From assembly GCA_947579605.1 (NCBI GenBank), contig OX388328.1:8783684-8847683 (forward strand): a DNA stretch of 64,000 nt, written 5' to 3'. The stretch comes from Athripsodes cinereus (Eukaryota; Arthropoda; Insecta; Trichoptera; Leptoceridae). Shown in pieces: positions 10,990 through 22,100 of this stretch (positions are counted from its first letter, which is position 1; each line of letters opens with the position of its first letter). The notes below the pieces were generated by a model. It was not told the DNA's origin and did no database searches. It saw only the letters and a program-made list of their open reading frames with translations. Both the position numbers and the translations under genes were made by a program.

Positions 10990-11544
10990 AACGAGAACCA
11001 AAGATTTGATTTGGAATGATTATTAATACAAGCCGAAGCCATACAAAAAGTAAGTAAGTGATTGTTAAAACTAACATATAGTATTGGTCTCCGACTTTTT
11101 CTGTTATTTTTCGAATGTCTTGTAAAAGGAAGGCGTTACAAGATATCTTGGGGCATCCAGATATGAGCTGGGGGGAGGGTTGCAGATTGCAGATTATACT
11201 TATGTAATTATTTATTCCTCATCATAATTGGATTTCGTGGATCGTAATTATCCATTTTCATGTTTTATTTGCACCTGGTTAACCTGTACCCCACTTCTTT
11301 GATATCTTATAGCGGTATACAGTGAAAGAAAATATTAATAAATACAGATACGATCATCAATATATATTTTCAAACTGGGAACTGCTGGAGACAGATGATG
11401 ATGATGATTTTGGATGATTTTATTTTTGACGCCGTTTAACAGTCCCTAGACCGTCTCAAGGACGCCAGTGAAGAGATCAGTTTTTAATTTGCTTCTGAAG
11501 CTGGGTGCAGAGGGTAAAACGAAGCAATAAGACGTAAAACTATC
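10990..11544. other. AT-rich spacer
   Basis: GACAGATGATGATGATGATT near 11390 is a LINE-like tail. Near 11125 there is a short resemblance to the SINE-1 TCTTGTAAAAGG block. No gene is seen. Confidence 0.4.
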
Positions 11545-11697
11545 TCTTCATCTATCTATCTATACCATCACGGCATATTCCACAAATGGGGTAGCCAGCT
11601 GAACAGATACATGTAATAAACATGCAGGTCGTCTTCTCTGTGCCAATAAAAAATTAAGACATTCAAGATGGGTGGCAAACCTCATCGCTACGTAATA
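11545..11697 (-). repeat. SINE-1 copy, 3' half
   Basis: A CATCTATCTATCTATACCAT tail, then CACGGCATATTCCACAAATG and the AAGACATTCAAGATGGGTGG block. The 5' half is absent where the LINE-D remnant begins. Confidence 0.75.
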
Positions 11698-12000
11698 TTG
11701 CAAACCTCAACGTAAAACTAAAATTACTGATACCTATTGCACAACGTGTCACAACTCTAAGATGGAGATGGGTGGGACACATTGCTAGAAGCCCCGATGA
11801 CATATGGCCAAAGTCTCTTACATCTTGGAGATCACAAGCAGTGACCAGGAGCATAGGAAGACCTCCAATGAGATGGAAAGATGATATCACTCGACACGCT
11901 GGGGTTAACGGAATGCCAACGGCGCAGAATCGAATGATGTGAAAGGAAATGCACAAGGCCGTCGTCCAAGAGTGGACGAGAGTGGGCTGATAAGAAGAAC
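11698..12000 (+). pseudogene. LINE-D 3' end (RT C-terminus)
   Basis: The plus strand translates to TTLRWRWVGHIARSPDDIW, then GRPPMRWKDDI, then a broken frame ending EWTRVG and a GATAAGAAGAACGAG tail. The L-R-W-x-W-x-G-H and G-R-P-x-x-R-W motifs are characteristic of the C-terminal tail of several LINE clades. In-frame stops show it is dead. Confidence 0.7.
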
Positions 12001-12009
12001 GAGACTATG

Positions 12010-12266
12010 TATAATGTATCTGATATTATGTGTTATTATTATTATGTGTTATGTTATTGTGTATACCTACACTTGCTCACACCAATTTTAGTGTTTTTTA
12101 TTTGATAAGGTTTTTTTTTTATTTTGTTAACATCTTTTCGATAATATTTATGTCTATACTAATTTGTATAATATTGAAATGTTTATTATTGTTATATTTT
12201 GTATTGTGCCAACCTTACTTTTAAAAGGCCTGTGGGCCGTTGATGTATCAATAAATAAATAAATTA
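12010..12266 (+). repeat. LINE 3' UTR tail
   Basis: TTTTAAAAGGCCTGTGGGCC followed by GTTGATGTATCAATAAATAAATAAAT is a LINE 3' end with a polyadenylation-signal-derived tail. Upstream sequence is AT-rich and unassigned. Confidence 0.5.
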
Positions 12267-12762
12267 TGTTATACTCTTTTGTATTTAAATTTAATTCTTG
12301 ACACAGACAACTTTGTTGAAGATAATACAATATCATGTATAGATATTGTATTATCGAGATGCTATGGCACAAAAATGGCGCTCTAAATACTCTCCATTAT
12401 TATTATTCATATCTCATTTATTTAACAAAACAACATTGGAATCTACATTTTGAACACAAAATAAGATTAACAATACAATTTCAATATAACATTAAATAAT
12501 AAAAACGATAAAATATTAAGATAAATTTATATTCAAAATGTAGAACCCCAACATTATTCGAGTTGATTCTTCCATGATGTCCTATGAAAATAGTACAATC
12601 ATGGGAGATCACTAACAGAGCTTCAGGGACAAAAACCTTCTTACTATCCTGGTGGATGATAGAAGTACGGCCTTCTGCATGCTGTATTTGAGCCTGTCAT
12701 CTACCCCCAGTTTTCTGAGATTGCTTGACAGACTCTTAGGTATTAAACCATTCACAGACAAC

Positions 12763-13055
12763 TATAGACCATTAAAGGTCACGTGGTCTTGTCTATGGAT
12801 TTGCTTTTGCGTGGGGGGCAAACAATCAAATTGCGCAAATCATACTTGTAGGATGTTATGCCATAAGAGAAAAAAAAGAAAGTCAGACGACAAAATTATA
12901 ACAAAATCGACACTGACAGTTTTTTTTGATTATTAGGTATCTATTCTTTAGGCGTCCCACCTAATATTACACCGTAAACACTGTGAATGTGTTGTGTTGG
13001 GATGCCTGATGCCCCTCAAGGATTTTTCTGTGACGTCATCCTTTAATGGTCTATA
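12763..13055. mobile_element. MITE, copy 1 of an inverted pair
   Basis: TATAGACCATTAAAGG at the left is mirrored by CCTTTAATGGTCTATA at the right. The interior (CACGTGGTCTTGTCTATGG, GGGGGCAAACAATCAAATTG, TGTTGGGATGCCTGATGCCC) matches 60195-60473 in reverse orientation. There is no transposase and the TSD is not resolved. Confidence 0.75.
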
Positions 13056-13514
13056 GGCACGATGATTGTGGTAGGTGTTCTCCACATATCTTTAATTTCG
13101 TGAGCAAGATCACGATATTTTATTATATTATCCTGCTAAGATAAAGAAAAACTCCTGGATAACCTATTGTAGAAATTGGCAAAAGTCTAGTCCTGTCACT
13201 GCTGACAACCTCGTGTTAATTCCATACGTAGTTACAGATCATAAACACAAACAATAAACACGTCGACTCATATAATATTCTAATAATAGATACGAGTTGA
13301 TACATAAACATAACGTTCTTCATAATCCTGTATCTCTACGTAATATACGTATCGGGACTCGGATTTATTCGTTCCGCTGTTAAACTGTTATTTCCTATCT
13401 GCGCACCCCGCAAATGATGCAAATCACGTGAATGGACATGATATTAAATATGTATGTGTGATGAAATAAAGTGGGGTCCGTTTATGATTGTAGAACTGAA
13501 AATTATCTCTCGAT
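13056..13514. other. AT-rich spacer
   Basis: No gene or element boundary recognised. Confidence 0.35.
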
Positions 13515-13775
13515 CTATACTATTACGGTGGTTCCAATTAATAGGGAAGTAAGCGGAATAACTGTAATAGGGAATAAAGGTGTAGATCTTCCCCTCCGTC
13601 AGTAGAGTATAAGTCAATTAAGATGGCTGGCATACCTCATCGCTGAATAATATATATTGAGATGACATGAGATGATATTATGAAAGACATATCTGGGTGT
13701 GACGTTTTACGAATACCTGTTTTTCACAGAACTCTAAAAAACTTACAGAAAAGAGTCTCTGTAAACCTTCATCTC
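13515..13775 (-). repeat. diverged SINE-1 copy
   Basis: Eroded matches occur to the SINE-1 tail (TCGATCTATACTATTACGG), the GGCATACCTCATCGCTGAAT block and the CGAATACCTGTTTTTCACAG block, in the expected order and spacing for a full-length minus-strand copy. Confidence 0.5.
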
Positions 13776-13964
13776 TTCACTACTCGAATCAGGCTTCTAC
13801 ACTTTTCCATTTTTCACGGTACCGAACAACACGAACCAATTTTTTCCAAAACTTGGATAAAGTAAACTGCTCATCTCTTTTGAAGTGTTCCTATATTCCT
13901 TTTATCCTCCCATGGTCTTCGTTCTAGAATCCTAGGCATTCATCTCCATACAAAAGTATTATTT

Positions 13965-14150
13965 TTTTTCTTGTGCCATTTGAGGTCCTTTTTGACGACG
14001 GCGACCACTTGAACGAATGCCTCCTGCCCTCTTAAAGGTTTATTTTTCTTCTTGTGCCATGTCAGGTCTCCTCGACGTCTACGACCACTTGGGCGAATGC
14101 TTCCCTGTCTCCTGCGAGGCCAAAAAGCTTCTCCACTTCTCGGATACCTG
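13965..14150 (-). repeat. LINE-B 3' end, two tandem copies
   Basis: On the minus strand a segment reading GACCTGACATGGCACAAGAA, preceded by an E-A-F-x-x-V-V tail, occurs twice about 75 bp apart. The second copy is more diverged. It is related to the tail at 3200-3262. Confidence 0.5.
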
Positions 14151-14209
14151 CACAAGTGTACAGTATTACATGCTTATAAAGGGTTCTATTTAGTGATGGG
14201 CGATATATC

Positions 14210-14420
14210 GATATACGATTCGATTATATCGATAGTTCAGAACAATGCGATTATTCGATAGTATCGGAGCAAGTCGATTATTTTAATCGATTATTATAAG
14301 TCGATTATTTTAATCGATTATTATATCGATTATTATAAGTCGATTATAACATCGATTATTATAAGTCGATTATAACATCGATATAATATATCGACTTGCA
14401 CAAGTCGATTATAAATGTTC
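14210..14420. repeat. subterminal tandem array of a hAT element
   Basis: Units of about 24-37 bp built from ATTATTATAAGTCGATTATA and ACATCGATTATTATAAGTCG follow the left terminus. A less regular set precedes the right terminus. They look like transposase-binding subterminal repeats. Confidence 0.65.
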
Positions 14421-14764
14421 GACTTTTGATCTACCCCTTCAATAATTCGACTTCGACTCGTGTTAGTCGGTTCTTAGAATTCGATTTCAATACAAGTTGA
14501 TACTTGCTACTAAAAGTATAGTTGGATATACGGATGAACCATGGCCAATATGCATTTAGGTACCTACCTACCTAAGTATAATACAATATTATATTCATAC
14601 ACGACGCCGTGCCGGACAACACCACAACGATGATGCAGTCAGTCAAATGATTAGTGATCGCTCCATTCCTTGCAATTTTTATAACCTAATAGGAAAACCA
14701 AGTAACTGCCAGAAAATAATAATTTAGGAATAATTTAAACTTCTAAGATAAAATTTTGTGGAAG

Positions 14765-14850
14765 ATTTTATTTTTATTTATTTATTCATTCATTCTTAAC
14801 TGTACATTGATTACAAACAATTACATAAAAGGTATACATTCAATACGTAT
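14765..14850 (-). repeat. LINE-H 3' UTR fragment
   Basis: TTTATTTATTCATTCATTCT followed by TAACTGTACATTGATTACAA is the reverse complement of the LINE-H tail near 37230-37285. It is nested in the hAT element at 14191-15691. Confidence 0.65.
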
Positions 14851-15839
14851 TTTTATTTTAATAAGGAACAATAATTACATAAAAAAATACATGCATTACA
14901 ATGTTTCATAATATAAAATCATATAACCTAGGTCCTAAAATACTCCCGAACATGGATTGAAATATAATTTCCGCTATATTACTAAGCTAATGAAAATGAG
15001 TGGATAGCAACAAATACAAGTATTAATTATAATAAATACAAAATTACTATACCTACATATTTTTATTGTTTAGCAGATGTAAGTGATGTCTATTTATTGT
15101 ACGGTACGGTATTTAAGTAGTTCACGTACAAATAAGTTAACGAGTAGAAGTACATTGTCTGCTTATTCTCCGAAAATACTTTGCTTTACTTGATTAATAA
15201 ATTTCTTCGTTAGATTATATGTAATATCTTTTAAAGAGCGTTACTAGGTTTTACTATTAAGCTGTCTACAAGTAGAAGATCTCTTAGTAAAAAGAGAGAC
15301 ACTACTGGCGTAGTTACCTGAACAATTTTGTAGGCAATATTAATATGAGAACGTGAGCATTCACATTTCACAACCGCATCCTTCAACGCATAAAAACAAA
15401 CTGAAATAAAGCGTGAGGAAGTGAGAGGGGAGTAGATGCGTACGTTTCGTTGAATCGTTGACGATAGTTTTGTACTTCGTTTTTCCGAATATAATACTAT
15501 CGTAAGACACGAAAATAACCGACTTCAAAATAATCGATGTTTGTGTTATTCATACCGCGCTACAAATAATCGATACTACTTCGATATATCGATTATTTTT
15601 TACAAGCGAAGTCGATTATTTATATCGATTGTGAATTGTGAACGACTTCGATTATTTCGATTGTAAAATATGATACTATCGCCCATCACTAGTTCTATTA
15701 TACCTTTGTAGTGAGTACGTATTTTGTTGTAGCTTTCTTCTGGCAATCCACCCGTAACGAGTGATTTGCAAACACGACAATCTTCACAACAATGTGTTGA
15801 GCATGATGCACAGGCATTCGAATGTTGTCTGGGCTTAAA

Positions 15840-16115
15840 GGGTACTCTTAACCAAGCCTTGCATCGATATAAGCGTCGAAACTCTGCATCATGCACTCCT
15901 AAAGGATGTTCACATATGTATGTGTATCATGCACAAAATACCTACTTAGTTAATACCTATTCAAGTAGATAACTGACTAGCGGTCATACATTCGCCTTGT
16001 ATACAGCAAGGCGTCTTGGGTTCGATCCCCGGAGCGAACGGAAGGTTTCTGATCGTTTTCGGAGTTAAATTAATTAGAATGATTAATCTGGAGTAGTTCA
16101 AACAATTCTCAATTA
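15840..16115 (+). repeat. third end copy of the 7741-9628 family
   Basis: GCGTCGAAACTCTGCATCAT, CACATATGTATGTGTAT, AGTTAATACCTATTCAAGTA and finally AATGATTAATCTGGAGTAGT follow the same order as the right end at 9180-9628. Between the last two blocks a tRNA-like segment is inserted (15968-16070). Confidence 0.6.
15968..16070 (+). repeat. tRNA-like SINE head
   Basis: A-box-like CTAGCGGTCATACA, an inverted GCCTTGTATACAGCAAGGC segment and a perfect B box GGGTTCGATCCC are spaced as in a tRNA-derived SINE. It is not a credible tRNA gene because a complete acceptor stem is missing. Confidence 0.5.
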
Positions 16116-16504
16116 CGACAAAACATAAATCAGATCAATCCAATCAGACATATTCAGTTAATACAACCAATTAACTCCCTTGCAGCTCGTTTTACCATCA
16201 TGTCTCTATTAGTGGATTGATTAATGCTATCATTACTATAATCATTGCAATAATAGGTAGGTAGGTAGATATCTGCCCATCATCCAGCGCTTATACTCTC
16301 GACTCAGTCAAAGTCTAGTGTGCAGTCTGTACACATGAGTCTATAGGGATATTTTATTTATTTATTTCTTTTAAAAACAAAATAAAATAAATTTATTTTC
16401 TTAAAATATTTGAGTAAACATTTGAACAGAAGTAATTTACAAATCATAAAATATAAACAATGCATTATCCCACTCAAAGCCTATACGTTATTTCACAATT
16501 TGCC

Positions 16505-16620
16505 ATAATAGTAATTTATTTATTCATTCTTTACTGTACATTGATAACAAACAATTTCATAGGAGGTATAGATTCGAATTAAATACAAAGGGCGAGTTTA
16601 TCCACTAAGCCCACAAGGTT
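16505..16620 (-). repeat. LINE-H 3' UTR fragment
   Basis: TTTATTCATTCTTTACTGTA, CATTGATAACAAACAAT and GGGCGAGTTTATCCACTAAG are the inverse of the LINE-H tail at 37190-37285. Confidence 0.7.
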
Positions 16621-17010
16621 TATTTATAATAAAAGTTAGAGCAAAAACAATCAACAAAACACCGAATTAATAGTGTGCATGCGCGCCCGAAAACAAGCAA
16701 GGAAATTAGGACTATGCAATCAGCACCCGCAGCAGCCTCACTAGGCAAGTGCATGCATAAAATACGAATTCCACTACATTTCTCCTCAAATATAATGTTT
16801 TTATTCGCTGTGTCGGTGTTTAGGTAGTAGAATTCCATTATGAAATAAAAAAACAAAAGTTTTTTCTACTACCTATATTGTTTTATATTGACAGACTATT
16901 TCGTCTTATTAGGACATTGTCAATCATTCCTAGATTGGTCGTGGGCGACGAGCGAAATAGTACGTCAATGGAACGGTTTGCTGAAATCCATCGCGATCTA
17001 CATACAATCA
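16621..17010. other. repeat-derived spacer
   Basis: TGTCGGTGTTTAGGTAGTAG followed by AATTCCAT near 16813 recurs inverted near 18893-18925, so this is part of another dispersed repeat. No gene is seen. Confidence 0.4.
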
Positions 17011-17148
17011 GGGTACCTAGACAAATTACATTTGGCGATCGACTACAAACGAACTTTTCGACAATGTACATAATATAATGTTATGGTACATTGTAGAAAT
17101 GTTCGTTTGTAGCCCATCGCCAAATGCAATTTGTCTAGGTAGGTACCC
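17011..17148. mobile_element. hairpin MITE, family B
   Basis: GGGTACCTAGACAAATTACA with TTTGGCGATCGACTACAAAC is mirrored by GTTCGTTTGTAGCCCATCGC and a closing GGTACCC. The arms are about 55 bp with a short spacer. Other copies: 31366-31466, 38844-39000 and 39684-40379. Confidence 0.75.
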
Positions 17149-17430
17149 AGGTAACAAAAGTACATTGTAGACTACTCGTTTAAAAACATTTAAAATGTCT
17201 CGCAACTGGTACAAAGTTAATCATTAAAAAATAGATGATATAGAAACAAGTGAATTAATATGAAAGTGCAAGAAACTAATTTCAATAAAACGAACGGTTC
17301 ACAATATTGACGTCAGAAACTGGTAGGTATATTTACGTCAAAATAACTTTATTTTTCGTCTAACATACATAATATTATATTCGTAGGTAAATGGTGATGT
17401 CATCCGAAAAATTGATTTAGTCCATCTATA

Positions 17431-17530
17431 TTCCATACCATCACGGCATTCTCCAAAATTGAAGTAGCCCGTGCACTGACGTGCAAGACGTTTTCTCTGT
17501 GCCAATTAAAAAAATATATTGAGAATGGGC
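17431..17530 (-). repeat. SINE-1 copy, 3' half, diverged
   Basis: CATACCATCACGGCATTCTC then TGAAGTAGCCCGTG and TTCTCTGTGCCAATTAAAAA follow SINE-1 order. Confidence 0.6.
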
Positions 17531-17574
17531 GCCATCTACCATAACTTATAAAAGGCTGGTAATAATTTGTAAAA

Positions 17575-17715
17575 TATGGTAGAGTCTCGGACTTTCGACA
17601 GACCCAGATTAGATTCCACCCGCTGCGAACATACTCCACATTCACGACACAAGCACATCGTCGGTGGAAACCACTTATGAAACCACCCATGTGTAATTAT
17701 TTTCTAAAAAAGAAA
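17575..17715 (+). repeat. diverged tRNA-derived SINE-2
   Basis: GGTAGAGTCTCGGACTTTCG, a degraded B box (AGATTAGATTCC) and TTCACGACACAAGC align with the SINE-2 head and body at 5683. Confidence 0.5.
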
Positions 17716-17794
17716 TATTTATGCCAAATTATTCATTTCATCGAATCACGTCTACCAATGTAATATTAACCTATACGACTTATTTTTTGTTGTT

Positions 17795-17865
17795 GACATG
17801 TTTGTTGCATGCAACTGGTCTGTTGACTACCCCACTTGTGGGATATGCTGTGATGGTACAGTATT
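17795..17865 (+). repeat. SINE-1 3' end
   Basis: GCATGCAACTGGTCTGTTGA, CTACCCCACTTGTGGGATAT and GCTGTGATGGTA form a clean SINE-1 3' terminus on the plus strand. Confidence 0.75.
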
Positions 17866-18315
17866 ACTTATATATTTTTTATTTTTAGTATAATATGTTG
17901 AAAAAATAAAACTCACCAAAACACAAAATTCCAAGTGAACGAGAAAACAAACACAGCATGAAATTTTTTAATTCACAATAAAAAAAACAACACTTCTTGA
18001 ATTAATTTAGTTTAAAAAAAGCAAATGACAATCAAGAAATAACTGAGCAATGACAATCGACGAACTGTCAAATTTGAAAATCGAACAAAAAAATTGAGGC
18101 GTCCGTCAGGTAGCGAATAAGAAACAATATTGTCAGTGATTTGACAGCAGAGTTAATAAAATACGGAATTTACTACGACGCGCGAAGTTACAGCATGTAT
18201 TTTCTGTTTTATAATTATTCTATAATATTCAATTATTTTTATTACGCAAATAGGTAAGCGTTTAGTTTACATAATATAACGTAACCGTTCGTCATAAAAT
18301 ACAAAATACTTAGTA

Positions 18316-18541
18316 ATGATATTTCGATTAAATTATTTCGCGATGGTTTTTTTATCGCAATGTTTTTCCGAACTGTTGGTGTTCGTAGTAGCGTTTACAC
18401 TCGACGACAATCTTTTCAAAACTAACTGGTCGAGTAACTCGACACGACTAGTGTACTCGAATGTCTGTGATAATATTATTATGCCATTCTGCATCAAAGG
18501 TTCAGGTTCCATTTTGATTAAACGAATCGATCACATGACAG
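18316..18541 (+). CDS. candidate first coding exon, secreted or membrane protein
   Basis: An ATG-initiated frame encodes a hydrophobic N-terminus (MIFRLNYFAMVFLSQCFSEL followed by LVFVVAFTL), fitting a signal peptide or signal anchor. A polar segment with two N-glycosylation sequons (NWS at residues 37-39, NST at 41-43) and two cysteines follows. The frame runs into a plausible splice donor, ATGACAG|GTATAT, with GT at 18542-18543; without splicing it stops a few codons later. Upstream to about 18060 I find none of the repeat families of this window. I do not recognise the protein and no second exon was found; the LINE downstream would lie in its intron. It could be a chance ORF. Confidence 0.35.
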
Positions 18542-18797
18542 GTATATAATAAGGCCCTTATCACATTTGATAGATTTGCACCTCCGATTAGTCGGCAACC
18601 TAGATTGTCACCGTTCACACAGCCTGTCTTTTTTTACAACAAAAACTTATTTTTATTCATTTTTATAATGATGGTGAATACTTTAAACCATAGAATAAAA
18701 TTATATAAATGTTTATATTGCTGAAAGCAAAAATCCTGTTCATTTTTGAAAAATTATTTAAACTGATAAAAAAATAAGTATTATACACAATCATAGA

Positions 18798-18888
18798 GAA
18801 ATAATAAAACAAATGTTTTATTCTACTAATGTTTTATTCTACTAACTTTTAACCCATTAGTAGAATAAAACATTTGTTTTATTATTTC
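18798..18888. repeat. perfect 34-bp inverted repeat
   Basis: Arms 18798-18831 and 18855-18888 are exact reverse complements (core AAACAAATGTTTTATTCTAC), separated by 23 nt. It lies next to the inverted partner of the repeat at 16813. Confidence 0.8.
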
Positions 18889-18894
18889 GATATG

Positions 18895-19105
18895 GAATTC
18901 TACTACCTAAACACCGACACAATGAACACAATCATAGACATACCAGTACATTTTTTGCGGATTTTTTTGTGTTCCAACATCGATGTCCTTCAAGCATTAG
19001 CTATATAATTATTGTCTTACAAACTTTCTCAACCAACGTCAGTTCAAAACTGGCTGCAAAATTTGATCGGCCGCATGACAGATTTTTTCTTTGAATGCGT
19101 GATCG
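18895..19105 (+). repeat. dispersed repeat family X, copy 1
   Basis: TTGTGTTCCAACATCGATGT, CCTTCAAGCATTAGC, AACGTCAGTTCAAAACTGGC, TGCAAAATTTGAT.GGC.GCATGAC and TTTTTTCTTTGAAT recur at 41165-41400 (+) and 27545-27690 (-). It may be the decayed 3' part of a coding transposon, but no family is recognised. Confidence 0.6.
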
Positions 19106-19163
19106 CAACACCACATAAATGTGTTAAATGAGTTTTGAAATAAGTAGATTATTATTATTATCA

Positions 19164-22100
19164 ACTCGGTCTGTGGAGTTTCAAGCGTTCGAAGGCCAAC
19201 TGGAATTCTTTTGGAATTTGTTTGAAAGAAGAATTGAGAGATTTTGATGTATATTTGTCTGATGGAGTTGAAGTAGCTGGGGAAAAATTTAACTCAGCGG
19301 TCGTCTCAGCGGCGACAGTGGCGCTGGGAAGGTGCAGGCCTGGGGGACGTCGTTCCACCAATTGGTGGACCCCGGAACTCACGGTTTTAAGACGCCAATT
19401 TAAATCCGCCGAACGGGCCTTCTGCCCGGTGAGAAAGGGCAGCGTGTTGCGGGACTCTCCAGCTGGTAGGCAACTCTTTGAGCGGCTCCAGCAAGCGAGG
19501 GGCTCTTTCAAATTAGCCATAAGGCATGCTAAGACCTCGGCTTGGAAGGAGTGGATTACAGAAACGGGAAACGCCGACCCTTGGTCTGTGACTCGAACTA
19601 TAGTGAAGTCTAAGAGGTCTGCTGATCACTATCTTACCAGTATTGTTTCTGGCGATAATGAAACAGTGTGTATTGACGGCACACTCAGGGCGCTATTAGA
19701 TGGTCTGGTGCCTCTTGACTCAATGTCGAGGGACACACCGTTTCATGCAGCGCTGCGTTTCCAATCACGCTGCCCCCCCGATGAGTCAGTAATCGAAATT
19801 GACGATGTGACACATCAAGAATTGGGTGAAATCGTCAAAAGATTAGGACCAAGGAAGGCACCTGGAATTGACAGAGTGAATGGTGCGATTGTAAAGCAGG
19901 TCTGGAGGTTCTGTTCGGCGGAAATGTTGGGACTTTTCCGGGCCTGTCTGCGAGAGGGAGTGTTTCCAAAAGTATGGAAGAGAGGTTTGCTCAGGGTAAT
20001 CCCCAAAGGCAACGATAAGCCTCTGTCGGATCTCAAGGCGTATAGGCCTATCACCCTGCTGCCTTCCTTTGGCAAGATACTTGAGATCTTGGTGAGGAAC
20101 CGGCTTGATGGGGCCCTTGTGCCGGGGGATCCTAAGCAGTTTGGTTTTAGCCGGGGCTTATCCACGGAGCACGCCATTGATGCCTGCATGAAGTGGAGGG
20201 ATGACAGTAAGGAGAAAAATGTGCTGGGTGTCTTCCTTGACATAGCTGGGGCTTTCGACAATGCGTGGTGGCCACTCATACTGGCCAAACTGAAGATACG
20301 GGGATGTCCTCGCTGGCTGTTCAATGTGATCAGCAGCTACTTCAGCGACAGGTCAGTGGTGATCACCCACGCAGGACGCTTGGTTGAACGGGTTGTAGAT
20401 ATGGGCTGTCCGCAGGGCTCGGTCCTCGGACCATTCCTGTGGAACGTCCTCTTCGATGACCTTTTGAAAATAGATCTTCCTCCTGGCTGTACGATTTTCG
20501 CTTATGCTGACGATGCTCTCCTCTTGCTGTCTGGCAGTACGAGGAGAGCGATCGAGGACAATTTTAAGACCGCGATCGAGCGCATCCTGACGTGGGGCAG
20601 TGTGAATAGGCTTGTCTTCTCGCCGAGCAAGACCTCCGCGATGTGGTTGAAGGGGGCACTTGGAAGGGGCAGAAATCCGGTTCTCCGGATGAGTGGAACA
20701 CCCGTGAGGGTGGTCGACGAAGTCCGGTACTTGGGGGTTGTTCTGGACAGGGGCTCTTCCTTTCTTCCACACGTGAGAGCGACTGCCGAGAAAGCGAAGG
20801 TACTTTTCTTCACCCTTCGCAAACTTAGTCGTGGTACATGGGGCCTGCGTTCGGGGACTGTAAAGGCCATATATCGGGCGACGTACGTGGCGCAAGTTAC
20901 GTACGCTGCTCGGGTTTGGTCACATAGACTTTCGGTGGGCTCTGTATCAACGGCAGTCTTGAGGGGACAGAGACTCCCGCTGCTCGCCGTCACAGGTGCG
21001 TATCGTACTGCCGCTAGCGATGGCCTTCCTGTTATCGCTGGCGTGCTACCCGCTGATTTGGAAGTCCTAGACAGTGTAGCCAGGCGTAAGATCATGGCGG
21101 ATGGTAGAACTGAACATCTTGGTATTTCCGTTCAGACGGAACCCGGGAACAGGGGAATTAGTAGGGCCTTCAGCCAAATCAGAGAAAGAACTTTGGATGT
21201 GTGGCAGGAAAGATGGGACCGGGGGAGAACCGCTAGACTTGTCTACGATTTTCTTCCGGATGTAAGAGAGAGGATTAAAAGGCGCTTCCTGTCTTTCAAT
21301 CACTTTGCCGTGCAGTTGGTAACGGGACACGGGGAGCTTAAAGCCAAGCTCTTTGAGTTAGGGCTGACGGACGACCCGTGGTGTGCTTGTGGGACGGGAG
21401 CTCAGTTTGCGGGGCATATCCTGTGGGAATGCCCAATGATGACGGATGCGAGGGATGTAATGATTGATAGCTTGAGTGATGATACTCCCAGACCCGTTTG
21501 GTCTGGGGAATTAATGATTTGTCCGAGAAATTTCAGAGCTTTCTTGGAGTTTGCGGATGTCTGGGTGTCTCGGTGGGACCTTCTGCGTGAGCCGGGCTCA
21601 CCCCCGGCTTACCTGGATGAGCTTGATGGTTGATTTTGCCTTGTGTGATCGTGGCTGTCGCGGGCGAACTTGTTTCTTCGTTTTTTGTGCTGTCCTGTCT
21701 CCCTTGGTGGAGAGTCTTAGGTCAGGGAGGGATGTCCCTTGGGGAGGGAAGCGTGTCTACGAAGACTCCGGCACCGGCGACCCTCGGGTTCACCGGCATG
21801 AATACCAAAAGAAGTTTCCGGACACCTCAACTCGGCTCTCTGCTCATTTTTATTTTCTCTTTGTTTTCTTAAATTTTTTTGTTGTTGTTTTTATTTTTAT
21901 TTTATTTTGAATGTTGATTTGTTTTTCTGGGTTAGGGAATGCCTTTGTAAATGTATTGTTAGTTTTATATTGTGAATGTTTTTGCTTCTCTCGGCTAGAG
22001 GGACATCGAAGGAGTGTAGTCAAAAGATTCCACACATGGGGGGTTTTTTTTGGCCGGCCAGCCCCTCAGGCTGCCCACTATGGCGCCTCCGGTATGGACA

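Larger units (their letters stand above)
14191..15691. mobile_element. 1.5 kb non-autonomous hAT element, exact 8-bp TSD
   Basis: Ends TAGTGATGGGCGATA and TATCGCCCATCACTA are exact inverses, flanked by GTTCTATT at 14183-14190 and 15692-15699. Both subterminal regions are packed with the motif TCGATTAT (14210-14460 and 15530-15665); hAT transposases are known to bind short subterminal repeats. There is no transposase ORF. A LINE-H 3' tail is nested inside at 14765-14850. Confidence 0.85.

Noticed and set aside
12652..12936. 94-codon ORF
   Set aside because: It crosses the boundary of the MITE at 12763; its second half recurs in the inverted MITE copy at 60195-60473.
14210..14420. CRISPR-like array
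   Set aside because: Repeats are short, irregular and without unique spacers; they are the subterminal repeats of a hAT element in a eukaryotic sequence.
19815..21330. Several long minus-strand ORFs (up to 197 codons)
   Set aside because: They are antisense shadows of the GC-rich LINE reverse transcriptase, with no motif of their own.
21551..21910. 119-codon and 80-codon ORFs overlapping the LINE stop
   Set aside because: They lie in the LINE 3' UTR and out of frame with the reverse transcriptase; no domain.
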